Assembly: GCF_005938385.1 (NCBI RefSeq)
Contig: NZ_VCRA01000027.1
Span: 33,667-97,666, forward strand
Source of the DNA: Paenibacillus mesophilus
Lineage (GTDB): Bacteria; Bacillota; Bacilli; Paenibacillales; NBRC-103111
Length of the DNA stretch: 64,000 nucleotides
Direction: 5' to 3'
Part shown: one piece after another, positions 25,470 through 33,823 of the stretch
How the letters are laid out: every line of letters begins with the position of its first letter
How positions within the stretch are numbered: position 1 is the first letter of the stretch
The notes under the pieces: model-generated
The model's input: only the letters and a program-made list of their open reading frames with translations
Told to the model about the DNA's origin: nothing
Database searches by the model: none
Program-made: the position numbers and the translations under genes

Positions 25470-26078
25470 TTATTTCGCGGCGTCGTACAGCTTGCCGACT
25501 TCGTTCCAGTTGACTACGTTCCAGAAAGCGGCGATGTAGTCAGGACGTTTGTTTTGATATTTCAAATAGTAAGCATGCTCCCATACGTCCAGACCGAGGA
25601 GCGGCGTGTCGCCTTCCATGATCGGGCTGTCTTGGTTAGGCAGGCTGTATACTTTTAGTTTGCCGTTCGAAAGGGCAAGCCAAGCCCAGCCGCTGCCGAA
25701 ACGGGTCGTTGCGGCTTGCGCGAAAGCTTGCTTGAATGCATCGAATCCGCCCAGCTCGCTATCGATTGCCGCAGCAAGCGCGCCGGTCGGCTGGCCGCCT
25801 GCGTTCGGGCCGATCGTCGTCCAGAACAGGGAGTGGTTCGCATGACCGCCACCGTTGTTGCGAACGGCGGTACGGATATCTTCAGGAACGGCATTCAAGT
25901 CCGAGATAAGGGCTTCGAGCGATTTGTCGTGCAGCTCAGGGTGCTTATCGAGCGCTGCGTTCAAGTTCGTTACGTATGCGTTGTGGTGACGGTCGTGATG
26001 GATTTCCATCGTTTGTGCGTCGATATGCGGTTCGAGAGCGTTGTTGGCGTAAGGCAGTGCCGGCAGTTGATGTGCCAT
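25470..26078 (-). CDS. sodA: Superoxide dismutase (Mn/Fe type)
   Basis: 202 residues, the standard length. It dismutates superoxide in the cytoplasm. Metal ligands are His27 region (MEIHHDRHHNAYV), the His of NHSLFW, and Asp and His in LLGLDVWEHAYYLKYQ. GGGHANHSLFWTTIGPNAGG and the Gln of the second half (GGQPTG region) fit the Mn-type. AGGGAGG precedes the ATG. It has its own promoter at 26118-26146 and terminator. Confidence 0.95.
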   Translation of the reverse strand: MAHQLPALPYANNALEPHIDAQTMEIHHDRHHNAYVTNLNAALDKHPELHDKSLEALISDLNAVPEDIRTAVRNNGGGHANHSLFWTTIGPNAGGQPTGALAAAIDSELGGFDAFKQAFAQAATTRFGSGWAWLALSNGKLKVYSLPNQDSPIMEGDTPLLGLDVWEHAYYLKYQNKRPDYIAAFWNVVNWNEVGKLYDAAK

Positions 26079-26117
26079 GAGAAAATACCTCCCTAAATAA
26101 TGGATTTGTACATGCCT

Positions 26118-26146
26118 ATTATCCCCTATTTCCGGATATAAATCAA
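26118..26146 (-). promoter_or_regulatory. Promoter of sodA
   Basis: On the minus strand TTGATT (26146-26141), 17 bases and GATAAT (26123-26118), about 40 bases before the start codon. Confidence 0.6.
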
Positions 26147-26199
26147 CATGTGCAATACTTATGTTTGAAAAGTTCCTCGAATGTCTTTTCCTAAGTTTC

Positions 26200-26680
26200 G
26201 TTCAGCCCTATTTCAGTATGCATGATTTTAATCATCTTATACTTCAAATTCTCATAGAGTATAGGGGAGTCCTTTTACCGTATTGAAGAAGAAACGGCAA
26301 AGGCGGGACGCTCGAATTGAATCGAATAAGAAGCGAACTTTGTCGAAAAATGACAATAAGGGAAAAATTGAACAAAAGTAAATATATGTTAAAAGTCCTA
26401 TCGTATCCTATTTTGGTGCTGAAAACGATTTCTTTTAAGCGTTTTCAAACGAAATCGCGAAAAAAAATAAAGTTTTTAAGGATTTATTAACGTTTAAGCA
26501 GGATTTCCTCGATTTTTGTCGTATTTGTAACTTTATCGATTCAGAAAGTTTAACTTCGCTAAAGCGTTAAAGCGAAGTGAGAGTTTCTGAACCAAGAAAA
26601 ACTTCCTCTAAATCGCGGTCGCTCATCCTTGAAGTACGTCGATAGACGTTTTTCTTATATCATTTACGTGATACGCGAAA
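26200..26680. other. AT-rich gene-free region with a structured element
   Basis: About 480 bases, much AT-richer than its surroundings, without an ORF. TGAAAACG and CGTTTTCA (26421-26448) form an inverted repeat with one arm close to a CcpA cre site. TTCAGAAA...AACTTCGCT...AGCGAAGT...TTTCTGAA (26541-26593) is a strong two-step hairpin. It may be the leader or control region of the acetyltransferase gene, or a small RNA; nothing decides between these. Confidence 0.35.
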
Positions 26681-26725
26681 ATGAATTATTTTGCGTTACA
26701 AAAAAACAAACGGGGAGAGACCAGG

Positions 26726-27154
26726 ATGATCGTTCGGCCCTTTTATTTGTCCGATTATGCGTCGATAACGAGTCTTTTCAGCGAAGTTTTGTCCGAATCC
26801 TGTTACGAGGAGACGATGGACGCTTTCGCCAAGCAGCTTTCCTTGGACCCGGATCTGGTTCTTGTTTCCATCGTGAACGATGAGATCGCAGGCATCATCA
26901 TCGGCACGATCGACCAACGCAACCAGGGCTATTATTACCGGATAGCCGTTGCGACCTCCTACCAGCGGAGGGGTATAGGCAAAGCGCTTATCAACGCTCT
27001 GAAGCAGAAGTTCATCCAGCGCAAGGTCAGCAAAATTCTCGTAACGGTGGATGTGCATAACGAGCCGATTCTTCCCGTATATGAAGCGGTAGGCTATACC
27101 GACAACAATTTCTCCCGTTCGTTCCGTCACCTGAGAATCGTGAGCGGCCGCTGA
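26726..27154 (+). CDS. GNAT-family N-acetyltransferase
   Basis: 142 residues, a single acetyltransferase domain using acetyl-CoA. VRPFYLSDYASITSLF starts the fold, IAGIIIGTID and YYYRIAVATSYQRRGIGKALINALK give the CoA-binding QxxGxG/A signature, and EPILPVYEAVGYTDN the C-terminal strand. ATG 26726 follows GGGGAGAG by about 9 bases; the ATG at 26681 has no such site. The substrate is unknown. It lies alone behind the long AT-rich region. Confidence 0.8.
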   Translation: MIVRPFYLSDYASITSLFSEVLSESCYEETMDAFAKQLSLDPDLVLVSIVNDEIAGIIIGTIDQRNQGYYYRIAVATSYQRRGIGKALINALKQKFIQRKVSKILVTVDVHNEPILPVYEAVGYTDNNFSRSFRHLRIVSGR

Positions 27155-27187
27155 CGGGACAGGCAACCGCATCGATCCTTCGAAGGG

Positions 27188-27235
27188 CATATCTTGAAGC
27201 CATTGCAATCGGCGTCGAGATATGCTTTTGTATTC
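27188..27235 (+). terminator. Terminator of the acetyltransferase gene
   Basis: GGCATATCT...AGATATGCTTTTG inverted repeat with a long loop, about 35 bases past the stop codon. Confidence 0.5.
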
Positions 27236-27381
27236 GTAGGGACTGCAAAACAAGGCCGGCGGATGTGCCGTTTCCTTTAACGTTCATAACCTTTGTCGAA
27301 ATAGCTTCGACCGGGGGCTTTTCTTACTACGAAATTCGTTTTTGATATATAATAGGGGTAGTTGTTCAGAAAGGGCTTACT

Positions 27382-27933
27382 ATGAATCCATTTTCTCCAT
27401 ATCAGATCAAAAGCTTCAAGCATGACGGGCATCTGCACCGGATGTGGCTGAAAAACTGGCGCATCCCGGATCCGATGCTCGCTCCGGAGCATCAGGCCGA
27501 ATCGATGATCGTCCTGATCAACAGCCAGACGCCGATTCGCGAACGCGACGGAAAGGAATGGACGAGCAAAATCCCGTCCGTCACGTTTTTCATACCCGGC
27601 CAATGGTTTAATGTCGTATCGCTGCTTGAGGACCAAGGGGTCCGTTATTACTGCAACATCGCCTCGCCTCCTTACGTGAACGGCGGAGTCATTACTTATA
27701 TCGATTACGATCTGGACGTGATCCGCACACCGGACGGCTATACTCAAATTGTAGATCAGGAAGAATACGAACTGCACAAACAAAATTACCATTACTCGGA
27801 CGTGGTGGAGCGTAAAGTGAAGCGGGGACTGGAGTCGGTGCTCGGCAGGCTGAAGCGGGAAGAGTCGCCGTTTCGCGATGAGCAGGTGCTCGCCTACTAC
27901 GAGAGGTGGAAAAACGAAGCGCCGGAGGGATGA
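27382..27933 (+). CDS. DUF402 nucleoside tri-/diphosphate phosphatase (YgaC/Ntdp-like)
   Basis: 183 residues. DUF402 proteins of this length in Bacillus and Staphylococcus (YgaC, Ntdp) hydrolyse nucleoside tri- and diphosphates. The conserved beta-barrel is visible: FHDG-like SFKHDGHLHR, then YYCNIASPPY, GGVITYIDYDLDVIRTPDG and DQEEYELHKQNYHYS. It is the first gene of a tight run: signal peptidase I starts 1 base after its stop codon. Upstream TATAATAGGG (27349-27358) may hold the -10. Cytoplasmic. Confidence 0.85.
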   Translation: MNPFSPYQIKSFKHDGHLHRMWLKNWRIPDPMLAPEHQAESMIVLINSQTPIRERDGKEWTSKIPSVTFFIPGQWFNVVSLLEDQGVRYYCNIASPPYVNGGVITYIDYDLDVIRTPDGYTQIVDQEEYELHKQNYHYSDVVERKVKRGLESVLGRLKREESPFRDEQVLAYYERWKNEAPEG

Positions 27934-27934
27934 C

Positions 27935-28531
27935 ATGGGCATTTACGAAAGCCAGGACGGCCGCGAGGCGGTTACGGCCGCCGCGACGGAACAAATTCCA
28001 ACGCGCAGCGTGGCCGAAGAGCTGTGGGATTGGACGAAATCGATAGCGGTTGCTCTTGTCATCGTGATTTTGCTGAACATGTTCGTATTCAATTTATCCA
28101 CGGTCAAAGGGCATTCCATGGAACCTACGCTCCGGGAGAAGGAGTGGCTGTTCGTCAACAAGTTGACGTTTCTGATCGGCCATCCGGACCGGGGGGACGT
28201 CGTCATTTTGAAAGACCCCGACATGCAGTCGGTCGATCGGCAATATTTGGTTAAACGCGTAGTGGCTACTCCCGGGGACAAAGTGGAGATTCGCGGAGGC
28301 AAACTATACGTGAACGGGGAAGCCGTCTCGGAGCCATATACGGATATCAAAATCGAGGACGGCGACCGCGGACCGATCGTCGTGGAGGAAGGGCGCTACT
28401 TCGTTATGGGGGACAACCGGCATCAGCTCGCGAGCAAGGATAGCCGGACGTTCGGTACCGTGCCCGAGAAGGCGATTCAAGGCAGGGCGGAGTTCATCCT
28501 TTGGCCGCTTCGTCAAATGGGAGGACTGTAG
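27935..28531 (+). CDS. lepB: Signal peptidase I
   Basis: 198 residues. A membrane serine protease that cleaves Sec and Tat signal peptides outside the membrane. One N-terminal anchor (about residues 36-54, IAVALVIVILLNMFVFNLS) precedes the catalytic Ser61 in GHSMEPTL; Lys107 in YLVKRVVATPGD is the general base; MGDNRHQLASKDSR is box E, with HQLA in place of the more usual N-x-x-x-S pattern. ATG 27935 has GGAGGG overlapping the end of the DUF402 gene, implying co-translation. It is followed directly by rnhA. Confidence 0.93.
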   Translation: MGIYESQDGREAVTAAATEQIPTRSVAEELWDWTKSIAVALVIVILLNMFVFNLSTVKGHSMEPTLREKEWLFVNKLTFLIGHPDRGDVVILKDPDMQSVDRQYLVKRVVATPGDKVEIRGGKLYVNGEAVSEPYTDIKIEDGDRGPIVVEEGRYFVMGDNRHQLASKDSRTFGTVPEKAIQGRAEFILWPLRQMGGL

Positions 28532-28969
28532 TTGAAGGACGTAACGATCTATACGGACGGGGCGTGCTCCGGCAATCCGGGCCCCGGCGGCTGGGGGGCT
28601 ATTCTGTTTTACGGTGCGAACCGCAAAGAAATGTCCGGCGGCGAGAAGCATACGACTAACAACCGGATGGAGCTTGCGGCCGCTATCGAATCGCTCGGCG
28701 TGCTCAAGGAGCGCTGCAGGGTGAAGCTGTACAGCGATTCCGCGTATTTGGTCAACTGCTTCCGGCAGGGATGGTTTCGCGGGTGGCTGCGGAACGGATG
28801 GACAACAAGCAAAGGACAGCCCGTCGAAAATCAGGATTTGTGGAAGCAACTGCTGCATTTAATGGAAACGCATAACGTGGAGTATATTAAAGTAAAAGGA
28901 CATAGCGATAACGAGTTCAATAACCATTGCGACTTATTGGCTCGCGAGGCGATCAAGCGCCTAACGTGA
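28532..28969 (+). CDS. rnhA: Ribonuclease HI
   Basis: 145 residues. It cuts the RNA strand of RNA-DNA hybrids. The catalytic DEDD set is visible: Asp9 in YTDGACSGNPGPGGWG, Glu in TTNNRMELAAAIESL, Asp in LYSDSAYLVNC and Asp in NNHCDLLAREA, with the basic handle WFRGWLRNGW. This E. coli-like HI type is catalytically complete, unlike several short Bacillus homologues. The TTG start directly abuts the lepB stop, and GGGAGG lies 8 bases upstream within lepB. Confidence 0.93.
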   Translation: MKDVTIYTDGACSGNPGPGGWGAILFYGANRKEMSGGEKHTTNNRMELAAAIESLGVLKERCRVKLYSDSAYLVNCFRQGWFRGWLRNGWTTSKGQPVENQDLWKQLLHLMETHNVEYIKVKGHSDNEFNNHCDLLAREAIKRLT

Positions 28970-28981
28970 GGTGAGCATGCC

Positions 28982-30163
28982 ATGAGGTTCACGACGGGGT
29001 CGGGGACCCGTGAAGACTGGGCGAAACTGAAAGAGGAAATCCGCGGGGCGCTGCCCGAGCTCGGCATCGACAAAATCGGCTTCGCGTCGGCCGAGCCGTT
29101 CACGGAGCTGAAGCATATACTGGCGCGGCACCGGGAGAAAGGGCACGAATCCGGCTTCGAAGAGCCGGATCTTGACAAGCGGACGGATCCCGCGCTAAGC
29201 CTGGAGCGTCCGCAGTCGCTTATTTCCATTGCGATCGCCTATCCTTCCAAGCTGTCCGATCCTCCGAAGTCGGAGCCGGGCGCTTACCGGGGGATTATAT
29301 CGCGTTCCTCCTGGGGGGAGGACTATCACCGGGTGCTGCGCAGAAGAATGGCTATGCTGGAAGCGTTCATCGCGGAGCGTGTGCCGGACGCCCGGATGGA
29401 GAGCATGGTCGACACGGGCGCGCTCGTCGATAGAGCGGTGGCCGAACGGGCGGGCATCGGCTGGAGCGGCAAAAACTGTGCCATCATTACCCCGGAATGG
29501 GGGTCCTGGGTTTATCTGGGCGAGCTTGTGACGAACATTCCTTTCCCGCCCGATAAGCCGATAACCGATCAATGCGGGGATTGTACGATATGCATCGACG
29601 CATGTCCGACCGGTGCGCTGGTCGGCCCGGGACAGTTGAATTCGAGCCGCTGCGTATCGTTCGTCACGCAGACGAAAGGTTTCGTTTCGGACGAAATGAT
29701 GCGCAAAATCGGCAACCGGCTGTACGGATGCGATACGTGTCAAGTCGTTTGTCCGGTGAATAAAGGGAAAAACTGGACTCACCAGCCCGACCTGCAGCCC
29801 GATCCGGACAAAGTGAAGCCGCTCTTGAAGCCGCTGCTGTCGATGACGAACAAGCAGTTCCGCGAGCAGTACGGGGAGATGGCCGCCTCCTGGCGCGGCA
29901 AGAAGCCGATTCAGCGCAACGCGATTATTGCGCTCGGCAATTTCCGGGACAAGTCGGCCGTCCCGCTGCTCGCGGAGATGCTGCTCGAGGACGAGAGGCC
30001 GGAAATTCGCGGCACGGCCGCCTGGGCGCTCGGCCGCATCGGCGGGCCGGAAGCTATCGCCGCACTCGGCGAAGCGAAGCGGAAAGAAGCTCATCCCGAA
30101 GTTATCGAGCGGATAGCAATCGTCGAAGAGGAGCTCTCTGCACAGGAGAATGGACAAGCGTGA
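28982..30163 (+). CDS. queG: Epoxyqueuosine reductase
   Basis: 393 residues. A cobalamin- and 4Fe4S-dependent enzyme performing the last step of queuosine modification in tRNA. The N-terminal flavin-type/cobalamin-binding region contains DTGALVDRAVAERAGIGWSGKN; two ferredoxin-type clusters are CGDCTICIDACPTGAL and CDTCQVVCPVNKG. The C-terminal ~80 residues are a HEAT-like repeat (SAVPLLAEMLLEDERPEIRGTAAWALGRIG), as in Bacillus QueG. It starts 12 bases after rnhA and may be in the same operon. folE, whose product feeds the queuosine precursor pathway, lies 1.4 kb downstream. Confidence 0.93.
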   Translation: MRFTTGSGTREDWAKLKEEIRGALPELGIDKIGFASAEPFTELKHILARHREKGHESGFEEPDLDKRTDPALSLERPQSLISIAIAYPSKLSDPPKSEPGAYRGIISRSSWGEDYHRVLRRRMAMLEAFIAERVPDARMESMVDTGALVDRAVAERAGIGWSGKNCAIITPEWGSWVYLGELVTNIPFPPDKPITDQCGDCTICIDACPTGALVGPGQLNSSRCVSFVTQTKGFVSDEMMRKIGNRLYGCDTCQVVCPVNKGKNWTHQPDLQPDPDKVKPLLKPLLSMTNKQFREQYGEMAASWRGKKPIQRNAIIALGNFRDKSAVPLLAEMLLEDERPEIRGTAAWALGRIGGPEAIAALGEAKRKEAHPEVIERIAIVEEELSAQENGQA

Positions 30164-30220
30164 CGGGCAATAATAGAGCGTAATCAACCGGGAATGACTC
30201 AAGGCTGGAGGGAAAGTCGC

Positions 30221-31252
30221 ATGAGGTACGTTGGCATCGAGCAGGTGGAGCCGGGACAATTTTTGGGCAAAACGATTTTTGCCAGCAACGGGACGGTTCT
30301 GCTCTCCGAAGGCGTGCAATTGACCGTATACATGATCAACACGCTGAACCGGATCGGCGCCACGATGCTATATATTAAGGACGCTCATTTCGAAGACGTG
30401 GAAATTCCCGAAGTGCTGTCCGACGAAACGAAGCGGTCCGTCATGAAGAAAATGACGGAAACGTTGGAAACGATCAAGTCCGGCAAGCAGTTCGATACCC
30501 GCTCGGTGAGCATGAGCGTCGACCAGCTGCTGGATGACGTGACGCGCAACAAAGAAGTGCTGATCCAGCTCTCGGACATCCGGACGAAGGATAACGAAGC
30601 GTACGTGCATGCTTTGAACGTATGCATGATGTCGACGCTGATCGGCATTAATATGAATTTGAATCAGACGCAGCTGAAGGAGCTGGCCATTGGCGCCCTG
30701 CTGCACGATGTCGGCAAAGTCGAGAAGCTCGTAGACGACGAGTCGTCCGATCCGAAGCGCCACCATACTTGGAGAGGCTTCGAGCTGCTGAAGCAGAAGC
30801 AGGAGCTGAATCTGCTGATCGCGCACGTGGCGCTGCAGCATCACGAAGCGCCGGACGGGGGAGGTTTTCCCCGGAAGCTGGTAGGCGACCAAATCCATTT
30901 GTACGCGAAAATCGTGACAGTCGCGAATATGTTCGACAATTTGCTGTACGACGTGTCCGCAGGGGGCAAACGCATGCTTCCCCACGAGGCTTGCGAGCAT
31001 ATGATGGCACTGGCGGGGACGAAGCTGGACCGGGACGTGCTCATCCATTTCCTGCGCACGGTCTCCGTCTATCCGACCGGCTCGTCCGTCCGTTTGTCTA
31101 CGAAGGAGACGGGTGTCGTCGTGGGGCAGCATCGCGGCTTGCCGGGACGACCCGTCGTCCGCGTCGTCCGTCAAATCGAGGATCAAATTCAGGTCAAGGA
31201 AGTCGATCTGGCCAAGTATACTACCGTTTTCGTCGAAGGCGTACTTGCTTAG
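30221..31252 (+). CDS. HD-GYP domain protein (probable cyclic-di-GMP phosphodiesterase)
   Basis: 343 residues. HD-GYP enzymes hydrolyse cyclic di-GMP. LLHDVGK (His162-Asp163) and HHEAPDGGGFP (residues 207-217) are the two catalytic blocks; the GYP motif reads GFP here. An N-terminal ~110-residue region (DUF3391-like by position) and a C-terminal ~60-residue beta-rich tail (GSSVRLSTKETGVVVGQ) flank it. ATG 30221 follows GGAGGG by 9 bases; earlier reading MTQGW is rejected. It is 57 bases downstream of queG. The target process, motility or matrix, is not indicated. Confidence 0.87.
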   Translation: MRYVGIEQVEPGQFLGKTIFASNGTVLLSEGVQLTVYMINTLNRIGATMLYIKDAHFEDVEIPEVLSDETKRSVMKKMTETLETIKSGKQFDTRSVSMSVDQLLDDVTRNKEVLIQLSDIRTKDNEAYVHALNVCMMSTLIGINMNLNQTQLKELAIGALLHDVGKVEKLVDDESSDPKRHHTWRGFELLKQKQELNLLIAHVALQHHEAPDGGGFPRKLVGDQIHLYAKIVTVANMFDNLLYDVSAGGKRMLPHEACEHMMALAGTKLDRDVLIHFLRTVSVYPTGSSVRLSTKETGVVVGQHRGLPGRPVVRVVRQIEDQIQVKEVDLAKYTTVFVEGVLA

Positions 31253-31344
31253 CGCTTGCTTTTTTCCATTTGAAGTAAACTCCCCGAAATGCTATGATGA
31301 AATGTATTCGACAGCATAAGAAATCGATGTTGGGGTGAAGTTGA

Positions 31345-31554
31345 ATGTGGAGTTGGATTATACCTATTGTGACTCTGATCGTCGGTCTCGTCGGCGGCTT
31401 CTTCATTGGGGTATTCTACTTGCGCAAGCAAATGGAAGCGATGCAGGCAAATCCCGAGATGCTGCAGCAGATGGCGAAAAAGATGGGGTATAACTTGAAC
31501 AAGAAACAGATGCAGCAGGTTCAGGGAATGATGAAAAACCACAAGTGGAAATAA
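31345..31554 (+). CDS. yneF: YneF family protein (UPF0154)
   Basis: 69 residues. One N-terminal membrane segment (WIIPIVTLIVGLVGGFFIGVFYL) and a basic, Met/Gln-rich tail NPEMLQQMAKKMGYNLNKKQMQQVQGMMKN, which is the family signature. A conserved small membrane protein of Firmicutes without an assigned function. It stands between the HD-GYP gene and folE. Confidence 0.9.
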   Translation: MWSWIIPIVTLIVGLVGGFFIGVFYLRKQMEAMQANPEMLQQMAKKMGYNLNKKQMQQVQGMMKNHKWK

Positions 31555-31593
31555 AGGCTGCATCTCCCGCGTAAGCGAGGAGGAGGGATACGG

Positions 31594-32187
31594 ATGGCTG
31601 GGGTGAAAGATTACCGTAACGACAACGTAGATCGCAACCGAGAACGGATTGAAGAACATGTCCGGGAAATTTTGCGTCTGATCGGCGAGGACGTGGAGCG
31701 CGAAGGACTGCTGGAGACGCCGGCCCGGGTAACCCGGATGTATGAGGAAATTTTCGCCGGCTATTCGGTCGACCCCCGTGAAGTGATGGGAGTTACGTTC
31801 GACGAGAATCACCAAGAGCTGGTTATCATCAAGGACATCGTCTACTACAGCCAGTGCGAGCACCATATGGCGCCTTTCTTCGGCAAAATCCACGTCGGCT
31901 ACTTGCCGAGCGGCAAAATCGCCGGCTTAAGCAAATTCGCTCGTCTGGTCGAAGCGGTTACGCGCCGGCTGCAGGTGCAGGAGCGCATCACGTCGGAAAT
32001 CGCCGACATTCTCGTTGAGGTGTTGAAGCCGCAAGGGGTTATGGTCGTCGTGGACGGCGAGCATATGTGCATGTGCTCGCGCGGCATCAAGAAGCCGGGC
32101 AGCAAGACGGTGACTTCCGCCGTACGGGGACAGTTCGCCTCCGATCCGGCGCTGAGGTCGGAATTTTTGTCGCTCATAAAGGATTAG
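31594..32187 (+). CDS. folE: GTP cyclohydrolase I
   Basis: 197 residues, type IA. It converts GTP to dihydroneopterin triphosphate, the first step of tetrahydrofolate and of queuosine precursor synthesis. Zinc ligands are Cys and His in YSQCEHHMAPFFGKIHVGYLP and Cys in HMCMCSRGIKKPGS; GLSKFARLVEAVTRRLQVQERITSEIA is the active-site helix. GAGGAGGAGGG precedes ATG 31594. It is followed by its own terminator and is not with folP or folK. Confidence 0.95.
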   Translation: MAGVKDYRNDNVDRNRERIEEHVREILRLIGEDVEREGLLETPARVTRMYEEIFAGYSVDPREVMGVTFDENHQELVIIKDIVYYSQCEHHMAPFFGKIHVGYLPSGKIAGLSKFARLVEAVTRRLQVQERITSEIADILVEVLKPQGVMVVVDGEHMCMCSRGIKKPGSKTVTSAVRGQFASDPALRSEFLSLIKD

Positions 32188-32192
32188 AAAGA

Positions 32193-32226
32193 AGAAGCCG
32201 GTCTCTGCGGAGGCCGGCTTTTTCGT
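32193..32226 (+). terminator. Terminator of folE
   Basis: AAGCCGG and CCGGCTTTTT around an 18-base centre, just after the stop codon. Confidence 0.75.
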
Positions 32227-32241
32227 GTGCGAGGAATCGAA

Positions 32242-32379
32242 TTATTTCAGCTTCCAGATAAGCTGGCCTTTCTTGAACGGCTCGGTGAATGAAAACTCCA
32301 ACGACTTGGCCGCCTTGTTATTGTCCTCATGGAAAGGCGTGAAACTTCCATCGAACGGGCTGTATCGAGTTATCGCAGT
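32242..32379 (-). pseudogene. C-terminal remnant of a lost gene
   Basis: A 45-codon open stretch on the minus strand reads ITRYSPFDGSFTPFHEDNN, then AAKSLEFSFTEPFKKGQLIW and LK, ending in TAA. Its composition is protein-like, with no start codon; a TAG precedes it. It looks like the tail of a gene whose front was removed when the Fur-controlled operon or its promoter came to lie next to it. Family unknown. Confidence 0.4.
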
Positions 32380-32402
32380 CTAGGTTCAGGACTGCCTCGA
32401 CA

Positions 32403-32431
32403 TTGACATTGATAATCATTATCAATATAAT
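32403..32431 (+). promoter_or_regulatory. Consensus promoter with embedded Fur box
   Basis: TTGACA (32403-32408), exactly 17 bases, TATAAT (32426-32431): a perfect sigma-A promoter. ATTGATAATCATTATCAAT (32408-32426) fills the spacer and contains TGATAATCATTATCA, a perfect match to the 7-1-7 Fur consensus. Fur with iron would fully block it, so the five genes that follow should be induced by iron starvation. Confidence 0.9.
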
Positions 32432-32469
32432 GAAAATGGTTATCACTACATTGGAAGGAGCGCTGTCCG

Positions 32470-33273
32470 ATGCCGCGCAACGCTGTACCCCGCACCTGGA
32501 ACCGCATGTTTCCGCATGTATCCTCTGTTGCAACAGGCCCCGATTCGACCGTGTATGCGTCGTCGCTAGGTCAAGGCGTCTATCGAATTATCGGTTCGGG
32601 AGAATGGAGCACGCTTGACGAAAATTGGCCCGAGGGTGCCACGGTCAATCGCCTGCTGGTGAGCCGGGATGTATTGACGGCTTGTACGAGCAAAGGGCTG
32701 TACCTGTATCGCGGCGGCTGCTGGGAGCCGACCGAAGTTGCCATCCCGGCATACCGGTTCCGCGAAGGAGAGGGAGGTACCATGCTAGCCGCCACCCAGT
32801 ACGGCATCTGGTGCAGGACCGAGGCCGGCTGGCTAAGCTGGGCGTATGCCGACTCCGCCGTGTACGATCTGCTGTATTTGCCCCAGTTTCTTATAGCGGG
32901 CTGCGAACGAGGGATAGCCTTGTACGACCGTTTGACCGGCGGGTGGGTCGATTATGCTCTGCGGACAGCGGTGACGAGTGTCGCGGTTTACCGGGGACAT
33001 GTGATCGGGGTAGGCGAGCGCGGACAATTGATCGTCGGCAACAAGCGCGGAGGTTTCGATATGTACCGGTTCGGCGGTATGTTCATAATGAGTCTCATTC
33101 CGAAAGGACGCGAAGTGTACGTGTGCACCGACAGAGGGCTTTTCCGGCTCGGCCCGGTCCGGGACAACGTTGCACTGCTCCCGATCAGACTCGGCTTTCC
33201 GGTGGCCGACGCCGATTGGATCGGCGACACGATCGTGATGGCCACGTTATTCCGTGGGATTCAATGGTTATGA
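32470..33273 (+). CDS. Fur-controlled beta-propeller-like protein, unknown function
   Basis: 267 residues, no signal peptide. Repeated short strand patterns such as VSSVATGPDSTVYASSLGQGVYRI, VLTACTSKGLYLYR, FLIAGCERGIALYDR, HVIGVGERGQLIVGN and EVYVCTDRGLFRLG suggest a five- or six-bladed beta-propeller. I do not recognise the family. ATG 32470 follows GGAAGGAG. It is first gene behind the Fur-box promoter, and the next gene overlaps its stop by 4 bases (ATGA), so the two are coupled. Confidence 0.75.
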   Translation: MPRNAVPRTWNRMFPHVSSVATGPDSTVYASSLGQGVYRIIGSGEWSTLDENWPEGATVNRLLVSRDVLTACTSKGLYLYRGGCWEPTEVAIPAYRFREGEGGTMLAATQYGIWCRTEAGWLSWAYADSAVYDLLYLPQFLIAGCERGIALYDRLTGGWVDYALRTAVTSVAVYRGHVIGVGERGQLIVGNKRGGFDMYRFGGMFIMSLIPKGREVYVCTDRGLFRLGPVRDNVALLPIRLGFPVADADWIGDTIVMATLFRGIQWL

Positions 33274-33629
33274 CGGAAGAGGGGATGAGCGTGGTAGTCG
33301 TCGTCCAGCGGCTGTGTCTTGCGCACGGCTGCGGCAAAAGCATGCTGAGCGGTATCGAGAAATTCAAGCCCCGTTCCGGGAGCGGCGGATGGACATCGAT
33401 AGAAGTGCTGTCCGCCCGCAGTCCGGAGCAATATGAGGAGTACATCGTTACTACGAGGTGGGAGCCTACGGGCGAGCAGTTTGAACGGGTACATATCGAT
33501 TGGTACAGCGCGATCATCGCGGAGCTTCCGGCTTCCGGCATCGTCCGTTACGAATGCTCCTGCTACGATACGGTGCTGAAGCGGGAGCAAGACATTTCGC
33601 TGCTCGATTTGTGCATGTTTAGGAATTAG
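33270..33629 (+). CDS. Unknown protein, second gene of the Fur-controlled operon
   Basis: 119 residues. The N-terminus VVVVVQRLCLAHGCGKSMLSGIEKF has paired cysteines (CLAHGC), and YECSCYDT and LDLCMF add more, so a metal- or redox-sensitive role is possible. The middle (EQYEEYIVTTRWEPTGEQFERVHIDWYSA) looks globular alpha/beta. The start overlaps the previous stop by ATGA; an internal ATG at 33285 is an alternative. No family recognised. Confidence 0.6.
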   Translation: MTEEGMSVVVVVQRLCLAHGCGKSMLSGIEKFKPRSGSGGWTSIEVLSARSPEQYEEYIVTTRWEPTGEQFERVHIDWYSAIIAELPASGIVRYECSCYDTVLKREQDISLLDLCMFRN

Positions 33630-33692
33630 GAAATGAGGCGAGGCCCATTTCTGCGGTGGGGGATGTAGACGTCGGGAAAAGGAGGGTATGAC

Positions 33693-33788
33693 GTGCGCTT
33701 TCTGCTCATAACGGCGCTTATTTTGCTGCTGGTCAATATCGCCCTGATCGTTCTGTATATACGCGGAGCAAAAAAAGAAAAAGGATAG
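33693..33788 (+). CDS. 31-residue single-pass membrane protein
   Basis: Below the length most tools report. GTG 33693 has AAAGGAGGG 7 bases upstream, one of the best ribosome sites in the window. The product is one hydrophobic helix (FLLITALILLLVNIALIVLYI) followed by a basic tail RGAKKEKG. It lies between the second gene and the flavodoxin of the Fur-controlled operon, in the same direction. Function unknown; a small membrane accessory or a partner of the flavodoxin is a guess. Confidence 0.6.
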   Translation: MRFLLITALILLLVNIALIVLYIRGAKKEKG

Positions 33789-33823
33789 TCCGATCTGACT
33801 TGAACATACGAGGAGTCGAGACG

